From Rotaria sp. Silwood1 (Eukaryota > Rotifera > Eurotatoria > Philodinida > Philodinidae), in NCBI GenBank assembly GCA_905250075.1, contig CAJNOP010000317.1, positions 124,001 through 188,000 on the forward strand: a stretch of 64,000 nt of DNA, in the 5' to 3' direction. Positions within the stretch are counted from its first letter, which is position 1. Each line of letters starts with the position of its first letter. This document shows, one piece after another, positions 38,001-48,832 of this stretch. A model generated the notes under the pieces. The model was not told the DNA's origin and ran no database searches. It saw nothing but the letters and a program-made list of their open reading frames with translations. The position numbers were made by a program, and so were the translations under genes.

Positions 38001-41000
38001 TTCTTCAATTTTTTTTTCTAAAAAATGTAACTGCCAAGCGATCACATAAAAAGTTAGTATATACTAAGAGTTGAGGACAAGCTAACAGCGATTTGTTATT
38101 TGAAAAATGATCAATATGCTTCTGTTGGCAAAGCTTTTAAAGTTTTGTTTAATACTAGGGGGTAGATACCACATGTCATACAGTGTCAAAGATGAACAAG
38201 GACGATTGGCTATGAGTTTCTATGATAATTTTTATGTCTCTGGTGGTTACGAAAAAGAAATAGAAACACAAAAGGTAGATTATATTCCAACTGATACAAT
38301 CACAATTGTAGCAAATGCAAAAAATTATCAACCAGATGACACATGTGAATTACTAATACTAGCACCGTTTAGTCCAGCGAATGGTCTAGTTATATTTGAC
38401 TGTGGTGGCCAGGTCTCACAACCGATACAATTTCAGATAGAAACTGGAAAAAATTCAGCAACTATTGAATTTAAAATATCAAAAGATTGGATACCAAATT
38501 TCACAGTTCACGCTGAATTAACAGGCTCAATTCCAAGAGAAACTGAAGTGATTAATTCACCACATCGACCAGCAATCGCTACTGGTTCAGTAACAGTAGA
38601 AGTATCAAGAGATAGTTATAAGTTGAATGTTTTGATTAATACAAAAGAAACTAATAAAACATATACACCATCATCAATTATTCATATAGATGTCGACGTT
38701 ACACAACATGTAGATAACTCGCCTATGAGCAAAGCAGAAGTCTGCCTCATTGTCGTTGATGAAGCGGTTTTGTCATTAACTGGTCACAAATTAGATAGTC
38801 CATTAGATATATTTTATCCTAATCAGCCAGCAAATATCACACAATACCATGATAGAAATCGTTGTTTGTTATTCAATATGCAAGATATAGAAAAATTTAA
38901 GAAAGATATGCAACAAAGACAATCTTCATTCGAGCTCTGCGAATCGCTCAGTGCAAGAGCGATGTATGACTGTATGCCTATGGCCTGTTCAGCAGCTTTC
39001 GGACATGGCGGTTTCGATGAGTCTAATGTTGAAAAAAAAATAGCTGTTCGATCGAATTTCAATCCACTAGCATGTTGGATACCATCCTCTATCACTAATT
39101 CATCAGGACGTGTTTCATTTGAAATTAAATTACCTGATAATCTAACACGCTATCGTGTATGGGCGGTAGCAACGAATGATAAACAATATGGCTTAGGTGA
39201 AATGTCATTTACTGTACAATTACCAATTATGATTCGGCCTTCACCGCCAAGATTTCTTAATTATGGTGATACAGCTCATATCTCAGTTATTTTACAAAAT
39301 CAAACTGATCTATCCTTCTTACTACATGCTGGTTTAAGAGCAACTAATGCTAAATTATTAACGTCACAAATAAATCAACAAGCAGTTGGTTATGCAATTG
39401 TACTGCAACCAAGTAAACGTGCTGCTCTTACATTTCCATTATCAACAATTCATTCTGGTACAGCTCGATTCCAGTTCATAATTAGTACTATCAAGAATGA
39501 AACATGTACACAATTCGGTGATGCTATTGAACTAAGTGTACCTGTATTCACACCAGCAACATCTGAAGCATTTGCAACATACGGTGATATATGTGAAGAA
39601 GAAGTAGTTTTACAACCAGTAGAGACACCAAAAAATGTTATTCCACAATTTGGTGAATTATCAATAACAACAAGTTCAACAGCATTAGCATCATTAACAG
39701 ATGCAATTATTTCACTCTATACATATCCATATGAATGTACAGAACAATTAAGTTCAAGACTGTTAGGTATACAATCACTATGGGATGTTTTACAAGCATT
39801 TCATTGGAAAGATTTACCTGAAGTATCAGTATTGAAAACTAAATTAGAGTCAGATCTGAATACACTAAAAGGTCGTCAATATTCAAATGGTGGATTTGGT
39901 TATTGGACAAATCGAAATGACTGTTATGCTGATCCATATATGAGTGTACATGTTGCACACTGTTTAGCCGTTCTCGTGAATAAAAAGGTAAGAGTTTTAT
40001 TGTATAAATGACTATTAATACAATTATTACAAGAATAGAGCATCTAATTCATTTTAAAATTGTGAAAATGATTTATTCACAAAAATTTGAATTCTTTGTT
40101 CAAAATAGTGCGAAATAAATATCAGTTGTGTAGGTGAAGATATACTGCACGCTCGAGAAAGTTCTGTGTGAAACTCCATTATCCTATGTAAAAAACAAAG
40201 GTTAAAAATTGATTATAACTGCATTACTATAATCTGACTTTAATCAAATTTTTTAGCATTTAAAGATAACTTTCATTTGATTTAATCCTTTTTAATTTAT
40301 TTGAATCGATTATTATTATTAAATCAACTATAATTGATTAGACTTTTTTAACCAATTCAAACAGATTAAGAAAGATTACATCAAATGAAATCTGTCATTT
40401 TTATAATCTTTCTTTTTTTACATGGAATGCATTCCACTTAAAACTATACTATAAAAAACTTTTAAATGTCAACCATATCTTTCAAAAATGTTACATTATT
40501 TACAGGTATTTAATGTTAACAAGAACATGCTGAACAACTCACTAAAATATCTTGAAAATATTGAATCTGAAATTAATCAATTATCATACACTAAATATTG
40601 GTCTGACTTAACTCGATTTAGTTTGATAAGTTATGCATTATATGTGCGAGCAAAACATCTTCAAAATGTAGCTGACGAAGCTTCACAATTATTTCAGCGT
40701 AGTGGATTTGATAAACTTAGTTTAGAAGCATTAGGATGGCTATTAATAGCATTATCAACGGATAGAAATAATAATAAAGATCAAATAATTGAAATAATAT
40801 ACCAACATCTCAAAGGTAAAGTAAGTGAAACAAGTGAAACAGTTAATTTTATTACATCATATGGTGATGATGGTCAATCAGTCATGTTACATTCAAATCA
40901 ACGAACAGATGCTATATTATTAGAATCATTATTATATATTGATCCAAATTCAACTCTCTGTACTAAATTATGTAAAGGTTTACAAGCACATAAAGTGAAA

Positions 41001-42276
41001 GGTGCATGGAAGTCTACACAGGAAAATTGTTTTGTATTAATTGCATTAGATAAATATTTTCACATAAAAGAAAAAGATACACCAAATTTTGTTGCTAATA
41101 TTTGGTTTGATAATGATTATTGTGGTCAACATCCATATAAAGGTAAGATCATATCTTAAGAACAATGATGATTTGATCACCAATATTGTGAATGTAATTA
41201 TAGTCATATAGCAGCATTACAAAAGAATTGAGATCAAAATGGAATGTGGTTTTCCAGATAATATACTTATCCATGTAGAAGTTTTAGTTAGACCTCAAGA
41301 TTCGTTAAATAAGTTATCTTTGCCTACAAGAAATGATTTCTGTCTATCTATTTCTAAATATAGGTATGCTAAACTCTAGCTTTCATAAGTTTTCAGTTCT
41401 TGTCTAAAAGAATTTGAATTATTTCTTTAACTTCATGTATGATATGAAGACAAATTAACCCTTATATTTATTAGTTTGTGACTTCTAGCAATAATTCATA
41501 TTCCTATATTATTCAATATATTTTTGGATAGCGTTTATTTTTATCTCAAATACTACTAAATGATGGTTTCACAATATCTAATGTATTCTAATATTTTGTC
41601 TTAATATAAAGGCCGAACGACAAATACACATACAGTAAATATTCCGATGAAAGTAATCTTATCACCATCATCATCCGACACAAATAACAATAAGAATCTA
41701 ATTATGCAGAAAGATGGTAATGGTCGATTATATTATCGTATTGCATTGAATTATGCTCCATCAAATTTACAATTAAATGCAGTTAACTATGGTTTTAAAA
41801 TTGAACGCACATACGTAGCTATCAATGATTCATCACATGTTCAGAAACAATCAGATGGTACATGGAAATTCCTGTTAGGTGAAAAAATCAAAGTCATATT
41901 AATAATGACAGCAACACAACGACGATATCATATAGCATTAGTTGATTATTTACCAGCTGGTTGTGAACCATTAAATACAAAATTAAAAGGTACATTGACT
42001 GGCGATACACAATCATCAGTAACAAGATCAAACAGAAATCTTCATTATTGTGGATGTCGACCATATTCAACTATTGGTTGGACTGAGCATGAAAATTTAA
42101 GAGATGAACGTGCTGAAGCATTTCGATCATTATTATGGCCTGGTGTATATGAATGGAGTTATATAATGCGTGCAACATGTGCTGGAACATTTATCATTCC
42201 GCCAGCTAAGGCTGAAGAAATGTATTCACCAGAAAACTTTGGTCGATGTGGTACAGAAAAGGTTATAATTGAATAA
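26015..42276 (+). CDS. Bacterial-type alpha-2-macroglobulin with thioester, 10 exons, complete
   Basis: Exons: 26015-26672, 29081-29644, 29888-30091, 30235-30657, 31204-31698, 34935-35287, 36305-36719, 38159-39987, 40506-41142, 41612-42276. All borders are GT-AG, all phases agree, and the total is 2080 codons plus stop. The family traps proteases: cleavage exposes an internal thioester that bonds to the attacker. Marks in order: [14 protein letters not shown] near residue 190 (first macroglobulin domains); [16 protein letters not shown] from about 709; [10 protein letters not shown] and [11 protein letters not shown] in exon 8; thioester [15 protein letters not shown] with Cys1564 and Gln1567 (codons 39736-39747); helical TED with [18 protein letters not shown]-terminus [15 protein letters not shown]. 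These match the bacterial YfhM-like class better than vertebrate A2M, suggesting old horizontal transfer. No signal peptide is visible at MKGMRR, so either a 5' exon is missing or the protein is intracellular. AATAAA overlaps the stop. Confidence 0.93.
26673..29080 (+). other. A2M intron 1 (2.4 kb)
   Basis: Far longer than the 60-70 nt introns of the GPCR gene. It contains the mariner-like MITE at 27513-28119 and AT-rich remnants; no nested gene was seen. An open frame at its 3' end (from 28860) runs across the acceptor but is out of frame with the exon. Confidence 0.7.
27513..28119. mobile_element. Mariner-like MITE with TA target sites, inside A2M intron 1
   Basis: Both ends read CACACTAARATAAAATGTGT pointing inward and are flanked by TA (27511-27512, 28120-28121). 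The outer 30 bp or so are nearly identical. The body (607 bp) repeats GTGTCGTA/GTGTCGCA motifs near both ends and has no transposase. TA duplication and CACAC-type ends fit the Tc1/mariner group. Confidence 0.75.
31010..31058. repeat. Telomere-like inverted repeat, copy 10, in A2M intron 4
   Basis: G-rich arm ATGGGTGTCGG, spacer GAAAGGATTAAATCTACAG, and C-rich arm TCGCACACCCACAGG. The spacer matches copies 1 and 2, which shows that the family has a shared core and is not just chance simple sequence. Confidence 0.65.
31699..34934 (+). other. A2M intron 5 (3.2 kb)
   Basis: The largest intron of the gene. It is AT-rich. I find no exon that would fit between the flanking phase-1 borders and no clear transposon ends. 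A plus-strand frame at 31709-32044 begins just inside the intron and looks non-coding. Confidence 0.6.
37258..37673. mobile_element. MITE with long diverged inverted arms, in A2M intron 7
   Basis: The left arm starts CAGGTAAATACACTTGAACC; the reverse complement of the right end starts CAGTATCACTACAATACA. Both are flanked by TA (37256-37257, 37674-37675). Deeper in both arms the block ATCGATAGAGCTTG and a block around CTTTGATG(A/T)AAGAAT are shared in inverted orientation. It is a 416-bp non-autonomous element, possibly mariner-like. Confidence 0.5.
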
Positions 42277-42827
42277 AAAATGTATGGTACATTTAAAATT
42301 TCTTGATTATTTTTCTGGATATGATGTAGTTTTATTTTTGTCTTCATTGCAAATCCTATTATTAATCAACTTATTTTAATGTATTCATTTTACTATCCTA
42401 ATTAATTTACTACTTTTATATTTGAATAAAATTAATTACTTGATATATTTACTGCAAATATTAGTAAAATGGTATTAATAGATTACTAATCAACACTGTT
42501 TCTTTCATAGTGAAATTGAGGCTCTAGATGAATATAGCGAAGTGAAAACAATGAGAGAGAAATATATTGATATTTTCATGAGATTTCAACCACATGAAAC
42601 TTTTAGAGTTTATTGGCCATACAGTAAGCTATTAAAATTCTGACGACCAATTTGTAATGGAATGACGTTTATTACGGTGTTCCGATAATACAGTCACAGG
42701 CATTCAAATTCTAGAAGAATGATTTCATACAAATGTCTTTCAAATTAAATACATACAGCATTAACAATTATATAATTGACGACATTATAGTACATATTAC
42801 ATTTCTTTACAACATGCACTAGATCCC
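42277..42827. other. A2M 3' flank with a short coding-like piece
   Basis: A plus-strand frame of about 45 codons at roughly 42502-42643, after an AG at 42509-42510, encodes a well-composed peptide (EIEALDEYSEVKTMREKYID, ending YWPYSKLLKF). It could be an isolated exon remnant. I do not recognise it and nothing splices to it in view. Confidence 0.3.
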
Positions 42828-42927
42828 NNNNNNNNNNNNNNNNNNNNNNNNNNNNNNNNNNNNNNNNNNNNNNNNNNNNNNNNNNNNNNNNNNNNNNNNN
42901 NNNNNNNNNNNNNNNNNNNNNNNNNNN
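42828..42927. other. Assembly gap, 100 N
   Basis: One hundred undetermined bases, a conventional gap of unknown size. Confidence 0.99.
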
Positions 42928-43356
42928 GAAAAATCGATCTAAAAATTTTAAAACAACATTTTTATAGGTAACTCGACGAGCTCTATCCAACCATGTCATC
43001 AAATCGGCAAACAAAAATTTTGCTCCAATTTCGATTTGCCGGCACCTTACGTTTTCTCGATGTTTTGCAGAAATTACTGATTTTAAAGTGATTTCATCTT
43101 ATGAAATAGTGGAGAAAAAGACGTATCTCTGTCTCCTCTTTCGATTGGTAAAAACTGTAGATCTCTAGCTTTTTGAGTTCTTGAGTTATTCAAAAAACAG
43201 TGGAGCACACCGTATTTTGAAACGGACAATAGAAAGTTTTTCTTCATTGAGAAATGTGAGCTTGTATTTTGGCTTCTTACAGCAGAGTATGAATATTTCC
43301 CATGCAAGTCATTTCCAGTTTTGTCTATGTTTTCATATGTTTGAGCGAAATATACA

Positions 43357-43495
43357 GGGTGGTCCAAAAGTCACGCACCCGAAAAACAATCAAATATCTC
43401 TGTTACGGCTCGAGTAAACGGGCTGATTTTTTTATCACTAGTAAACGCATGTTCACACTTCATATCCATAAAGACAAGGCTGGAGAGAATCTTTT
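43357..43495. repeat. Mariner-like terminal segment, copy A
   Basis: Starts TACAGGGTGGTCCAAAAGTC, the classic look of a mariner-type terminal repeat, followed by a segment with TCTCTGTTACGGCTCGAG and TATCCATAAAGACAAGGCTG. A second copy of the same segment in the same direction is at 44488-44620. The matching opposite end was not found, so the element is truncated, probably by the piggyBac-like insertion that begins at 43500. Confidence 0.55.
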
Positions 43496-43499
43496 TTAA

Positions 43500-44416
43500 C
43501 CCATTGGGGACGGGAGGACCATATATGGCCAACGGTTGTAGATCGGACCATAGCTGACTTGAATATGCCTCTTGTGATACTTTTATGACGTATAGACTAG
43601 TACAGAATATGAATCTTCTACTTTCAATGAAATGTGACACTACTGCCTGTTGTGTCCTCATTATTCTTTCTATTTTTGTAGATGGACTCGTATTTACTAT
43701 TCTCTTTCGTTACTGTTCAGCTGAAAAGACATTGATCAGTCGAATTCGTATATGTGTTAAGTTTTTCCCAACAAGTTATTATATGTTACTAGTTGGATTT
43801 TTCCAACATGCTCTTATATATCATATTGTTACGTGCTGCCTTTCTTGAATGTATTCTATCACCAACTCTTTGTAATACATCACACATATTCATATATAAC
43901 CAGAACGAGAGGAAGAGAGAAAACAATAGAGAGAGGAAGAATGAGTACGACGATGAAAGGAATAAAATGGCAGAGGCAGAGAAGCGATATACGTGACGAA
44001 ATGTCATGACTCAGATTTTCACCGCCTAACAATATGTAGGTTTTTCCCAACTTGCTATCACATGTCGTATATTGGATTTTTTCAGCATGTTCTCTTCATA
44101 TATGCTATTGCTCATCTCATTTCGTGGGTTTTTCATCTTCGTCTTCGTCTTCTTCTCTGTTGTTGCTCAGTCGACGCTAAGTATTGTACAATAAACCGCT
44201 GACTCACGTTTCTACACACACAACATTTACAATTACATCATCATTCATCATAATATGCACAATAACGTCGGACTTTGTATTTCAGATTGCTTTCGAGATT
44301 ATCACACGCTGAAATATTTTTAGACATTCGTTTTTTAGCATCGTCTGAATAAATATATCATTCAGCGTTTCAAAAAAAATTAATTTTTTCTCAACAGTAA
44401 CCCCGTCCTCAAAGAG
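43500..44416. mobile_element. Non-autonomous piggyBac-like element with TTAA sites
   Basis: Flanked by TTAA on both sides (43496-43499, 44417-44420). The left end reads CCCATTGGGGACGGG; the reverse complement of the right end reads CTCTTTGAGGACGGG. TTAA duplication with short C-rich ends is diagnostic of piggyBac. The body (917 bp) has no transposase. It holds an internal direct repeat of about 75 bp (43764 and 44040, GTTTTTCCCAAC at the start of both) on either side of a GA-rich segment. Confidence 0.72.
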
Positions 44417-44487
44417 TTAAGTACCACTATTGACTTCAACAAAAGAATTTTTACTTTTTCACAGATAGAAGAAAAAACAATATAGAG

Positions 44488-44620
44488 GATGGTGTAAAAG
44501 TCATTTTACCGAAAAAACATTGAATATCTCCGTTACGACTCGAGCAAACGAGCTGATCTTTTTTCTAATGATATAGGCATGTTCGAACTTTATATCCATA
44601 AAGACATGTCTAGAAAGACC
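44488..44620. repeat. Mariner-like terminal segment, copy B
   Basis: A diverged direct copy of segment A (shared TCTCCGTTACGACTCGAG and TATCCATAAAGACATGTC). Its terminal part is mutated (GAGGATGGTGTAAAAGTC). Confidence 0.5.
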
Positions 44621-45104
44621 CTTTGTTAACAATATTGGTTTTTTTCCTATCTGTAACAAAGTAAAATTTTTGTTGAGATCAATAGTGGTACTTAAGACCA
44701 AGCTCAATAGAAGAGACAATCAATATCAACAAGTATCATGATCAGCTGAAGTAACATGAGTCCATGTTTTCTATATATACATGTAGACAACAATTGTTAC
44801 AAGCCATCGGTCAAAGATCTAGTTCAGATGAAAAATAAAATCGATAATAACATCAAAATAAATTTTATATGATGTTTTTATATACTTTTTCTAACACGAT
44901 AGCTGTGTGTATTACATTTGTAAATAGTTATTTTGTACACCTATTAGAGACAAATTTTACATGAAATCAAACTTTAATGGATATAGAATGAAACTATACA
45001 AAGCTCACGAAAATTGTTTAAACTGTCAAAGAAATATTCAAGTTTCTTTCTCAACCAAACTTTTGGGATACTCTGTGAATTGACAGTGAATATCGGTTAA
45101 AAAA

Positions 45105-45375
45105 AATTAATTCTCTTTTTTATTTAGGTGAATCTCGAAAATCAATCATAACGCTATTTTTTATTTGAAATATGAGTAATACAATTTTTTATTTAGATTC
45201 AAAGCAACAGTACCTGTAACGGTAAATAGTATTTTAAAAATTAAATATGCGCTTTTTTCTTATTTAGATGAATAGTAGCAATAATCAGAATGGTAACTAC
45301 TTTTAATATTTAATAATGTATTTTATATTTAGGCTAATCACAAGGACAACTGCAAAAGTAAGTATTTTTTAAAAA
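45105..45375. repeat. Four-unit array with splice-site-like borders
   Basis: Four 25-26 nt unique segments start at 45128, 45197, 45268 and 45333 (spacing 69, 71, 65). Each is preceded by T-rich sequence ending TATTTAG or ATTTAG, and the last three are followed by GTAA. AT-rich sequence of about 40-46 nt separates them. It reads either as a degenerate minisatellite or as a string of micro-exons between very short introns. None gives a convincing peptide. Confidence 0.4.
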
Positions 45376-45682
45376 GAAAATTAAGTCGATTTCGATATTC
45401 ACAATACAGGAGGTTACCGTTCCTTGAACAATTCTTGGAAATGTTTTGGAGACTTCCTGAGGATATGTTAAGGTATTCTTGACTAGGCCAGTAAGTAGAA
45501 CACTAAGAGTTCTTATTTAACTTTCTGACATCACAGTACATATATACTCCCTTACTAGAAGATCTCGGGTCCTCTAATGCGTCCCAGTGTATAAAATTCC
45601 CAAAGACTCTTCTAATTCGACTTTTTGATAAAGTTTTCAAAAAGATCCTTAAAAAAATTAGCTTTTATATTTCATATCACTA

Positions 45683-46262
45683 CAGGGTATCCCAAAAGTC
45701 ATCTTACACTTCAAAAATCTTGGGTTTCTTCGCCTTCTTTTGATCAGATGGACTGATTTTTTTACCACTAACAAAGTGTTATTCACAGATCATGTTCATA
45801 AAAGAAACATTGTCAAAAGTTGCTTTGAAATATGTATAACTAACTTTAACAAAAAATGGTAACCTTTCATGAGTTATGAACAACCAATACTGCAGCTGTA
45901 TCAATAAAATCTTGCCTTTTACGATTGAAACTTTTAAGATACAGTGAGTAACAAGACATGCATCTGTGGTGTAAGTATGAGATCAAACGACACTCGTGCG
46001 AAAAATTGATTGAAAATAATTATATGCCGTTTATTCTTAAGTAAGGGAACAAATCTCTTGTTTTGTCATAGCTAGTAAAAGGTTAAGTTCTTTGTTAAAG
46101 CCAGTTATACATATTTCAAAAAGAACTTTTAACAGTGTTTCTCTTATGAATATGAACTATGAATACTCTTTTATCAGTGATAAAAAAATTAGCCCATTTG
46201 GTCTAAAGATGGTCGAGATGTTCAACCTTTTTGGAGTGTACTGCGACTTTTGGAACACTCTG
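45683..46262. mobile_element. Mariner-like fold-back MITE
   Basis: TA flanks at 45681-45682 and 46263-46264. The left end is CAGGGTATCCCAAAAGTC; the reverse complement of the right end is CAGAGTGTTCCAAAAGTC. Similarity between the arms continues inward for about 170 bp (shared GAAATATGTATAACT and TTCATAA(A/G)AGAAACA). The 580-bp body has no transposase. It belongs to the same end-type as the segments at 43357 and 44488. Confidence 0.75.
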
Positions 46263-46264
46263 TA

Positions 46265-48260
46265 TTTTCTCGAAAAAACTATCTGGTAAACATGCAATGA
46301 TGAAACACGTACTTCTCTACTCAGACTGTTTTAAGCATCTGAAGTTTTGCCCTACTAATGCATGAGTTACCACTGAGACTCTTCGTACAGCTATTAAATT
46401 TGTTCAAATATACAGTTCTGTATTTTCTAACTCGAAATATTTGAAAAATGCTGTCAGTGCGCGAAAAGATCGATAGTAATTGATGTGAAAATAGTTGTGT
46501 TCCATCAACATATGAGTTTATTTTGACCAATCAAGATGCTATTGGTAAACAACAGAGTCCTTTATAAGAAAGTTTCACATAAAATTAAATTAGATACTTG
46601 TCACTTCGTGACATTTCCTGATTTTCGAATAATAAATATTGAACTGAATCAAAATTTTTGACTATTTGTATGAGATCCGAACAATCAGATTATTGTTAAC
46701 AAGAAGAACTCAAAAGAATGTCGACAAGTGAAAAGCTGTGATGAATCCTGCTCGAGTAATTTCAGCCGTTGTTGAATCTGAGAACTGTTTACTATCTTAG
46801 GCATTCGTGACAAAGTGAAATGCACGTGTAAAGCTATATTCGCTTCTTCTAAAATCACTGAAAGATTTGAAATGGATACAGTCAACTATTGTAGCTAAAT
46901 CAGAGGAGGACCTCAACAAGAATCCAACAGAAGGATGCATCAGTAGCTGTGACCGTTATTTAACATACGATGAACCCAAATTCACACCCAGAACCACAAC
47001 TTATTTCCTGAATGACTCATAGTTCAAAAAAAAAGTCGGAAATCGCTAGGAATCCTGATCAATCCTCTTTCGAATCCCGTCAAAATCTTTGAGTTTCGTG
47101 GCTACACTCTTTCTTCAGGACTTTGTCGTTCTCTCAAGAGAAAAGAGCGAATCCTTGAATAGTCCTGATTGGATCAGTCAACGATCTGGAACAGAACCAC
47201 CAAGGATTTTCGCTGAAGTAGTACAATTTTGATCCCTGTCAGAATTCGCAGCTGTTTACAGACAAATAAAGTGATTCCGCCAAAATCTTACAAGGCTTTT
47301 TCTTAGTAGGTTTTTTCTAAATTGTTTTTGATGTTAGTGTTATATTCGTTCGATAAAAACCAATTTTTAGAATTTTTTCTCAAGGATATTTTTGAGAAAT
47401 TATTAAAACAGGGTGCTAATTGTAATTTGGTTATTTCGATATTTTTTCATTGCATAGCTGATTCTACTCTGTGGCATAATTTCCGGTGAAGTCGTGGATA
47501 GCTTCATTGATTCATAAGAAAAATTATAAATACATTTTTGAAACCGAGTGGAAAAATTAAATGTAAATAGTGTAATTTTGCCAATCGAAAAAGAATATTG
47601 GGAAGACTATTGTAGTTTCATAATTTTTTTGAGATGATTTCTATTTGTATAAAACTGGAATAGTACTTTAAATTTAACTCAGAATTTAAAATATTGAAAG
47701 TTGAAGTTACATATAATGATATGATATAATCCAGCCAGCTAAACTAATCGGTATGTATATTGAAGGTCTAGATATCAATAGTCAATGTGTTCACTTATTT
47801 TCTAGTCTGTTCAGAAAATCTTGCAACGATCCTGCTAGGAAAACTGGTAGTATCCTTGAGAAAACCTAGATCAATATAGCATTATATGAACAGAAATTTC
47901 TTTTTCGATTCGGAATCATTGAAACCCTAGTGGATCTTGATCCAAAAACAGTAGAAAACTGACAAGAACCCTGATTCTATGCTGTTTCGAGTCCTACTAG
48001 CATCTTGGCATTCCATGGCTAAACACTTCTTTCAGGATTTCATCAAGGATTTTCCTTAGGGGTGCGATTTGACAATATCTGGTCATAAAGGAACAAAAAT
48101 TTTTAAACTTCCCTTTCATCCGCAATGATCAAAGCAATGTACTATATCCTATTCTCACAGGAATATACCTATCAATGAAAAAGGAATATTCATCTCTTCG
48201 TTAATGAGAAGAGACCTTTTATATTTTAATTGGGTTACGAGAGCTTCCATACAGCTCCTC
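46265..48260. other. Stretch of decayed repeats
   Basis: No gene. Two loosely similar regions near 47040-47240 and 47810-48060 share phrases such as TTTCAGGA(C/T)TT and AATCCT(G/T), suggesting old transposon copies. A lone C-rich piece at about 46980 (TTCACACCCAGAACCACAAC) may be half of a telomere-like element. Confidence 0.35.
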
Positions 48261-48261
48261 T

Positions 48262-48832
48262 CAGTTTTACATCGACTGTTTGCTGACAAAATTTAAGTAT
48301 GATAGCCTGGTAATACAGAAATTGATAGTTCGATTTTCATTCAACTCATGGACTAACTCAAGCAGAGCAGGCTTAGAAGTCGATTTTATCGAAAACTAGC
48401 CTCGAAATCTTACTATTTTATTCTTCTTGACTGTTCTTTCAAAATTTTGATTTCATCATTAAATAGAGCAGAAAAAGTTACCCATTTAGAATAGCTTTCA
48501 GATCTAGATTTCTAGCACTCATTTTTTGGAAAGATTTGCAAACTCAGGAAAAAACCAGCACTTAATACAACAACTGAAAGGCACAGTTTTTCTATCCATC
48601 TACACCGGCACCCTTTAATCGAATGATTAAATCGACATTTTGAAAGAACATTCACCAAGAATAAAACAGCCAGTTTCCGAGGCTTCTTTTTCGATAAAAT
48701 CGACTTTTGAGTCTGCTCTGTCGCAGTTAATTCATGAGTCGAATGAAAATCAAACATAAATTGTTGCACAACTTAATAATGACTACAAGACTAGCATACT
48801 CAAATCTTGTCAGAAAAAAGTCGATGTAAATC
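48262..48832. repeat. Long imperfect inverted repeat
   Basis: Arms at about 48262-48466 and 48620-48832 are inverted copies of each other: the block AGTCGATTTTATCGAAAA in one pairs with its complement in the other, and TTTTACATCGACT pairs with AGTCGATGTAAAT at the outer edges. Weaker similarity may extend outward to about 48060 and 49020. Probably an old fold-back transposon. No target duplication was identified. Confidence 0.6.

Noticed and set aside
43083-43367. 94-codon minus-strand frame
   Set aside because: It overlaps the mariner-like terminal segment and has no domain; chance frame in repeat DNA.
45128-45360. Possible CRISPR array (regular spacing, unique 25-nt segments)
   Set aside because: The intervening repeats are only loosely similar AT-rich sequence, not identical, there are no cas genes, and the context is eukaryotic.
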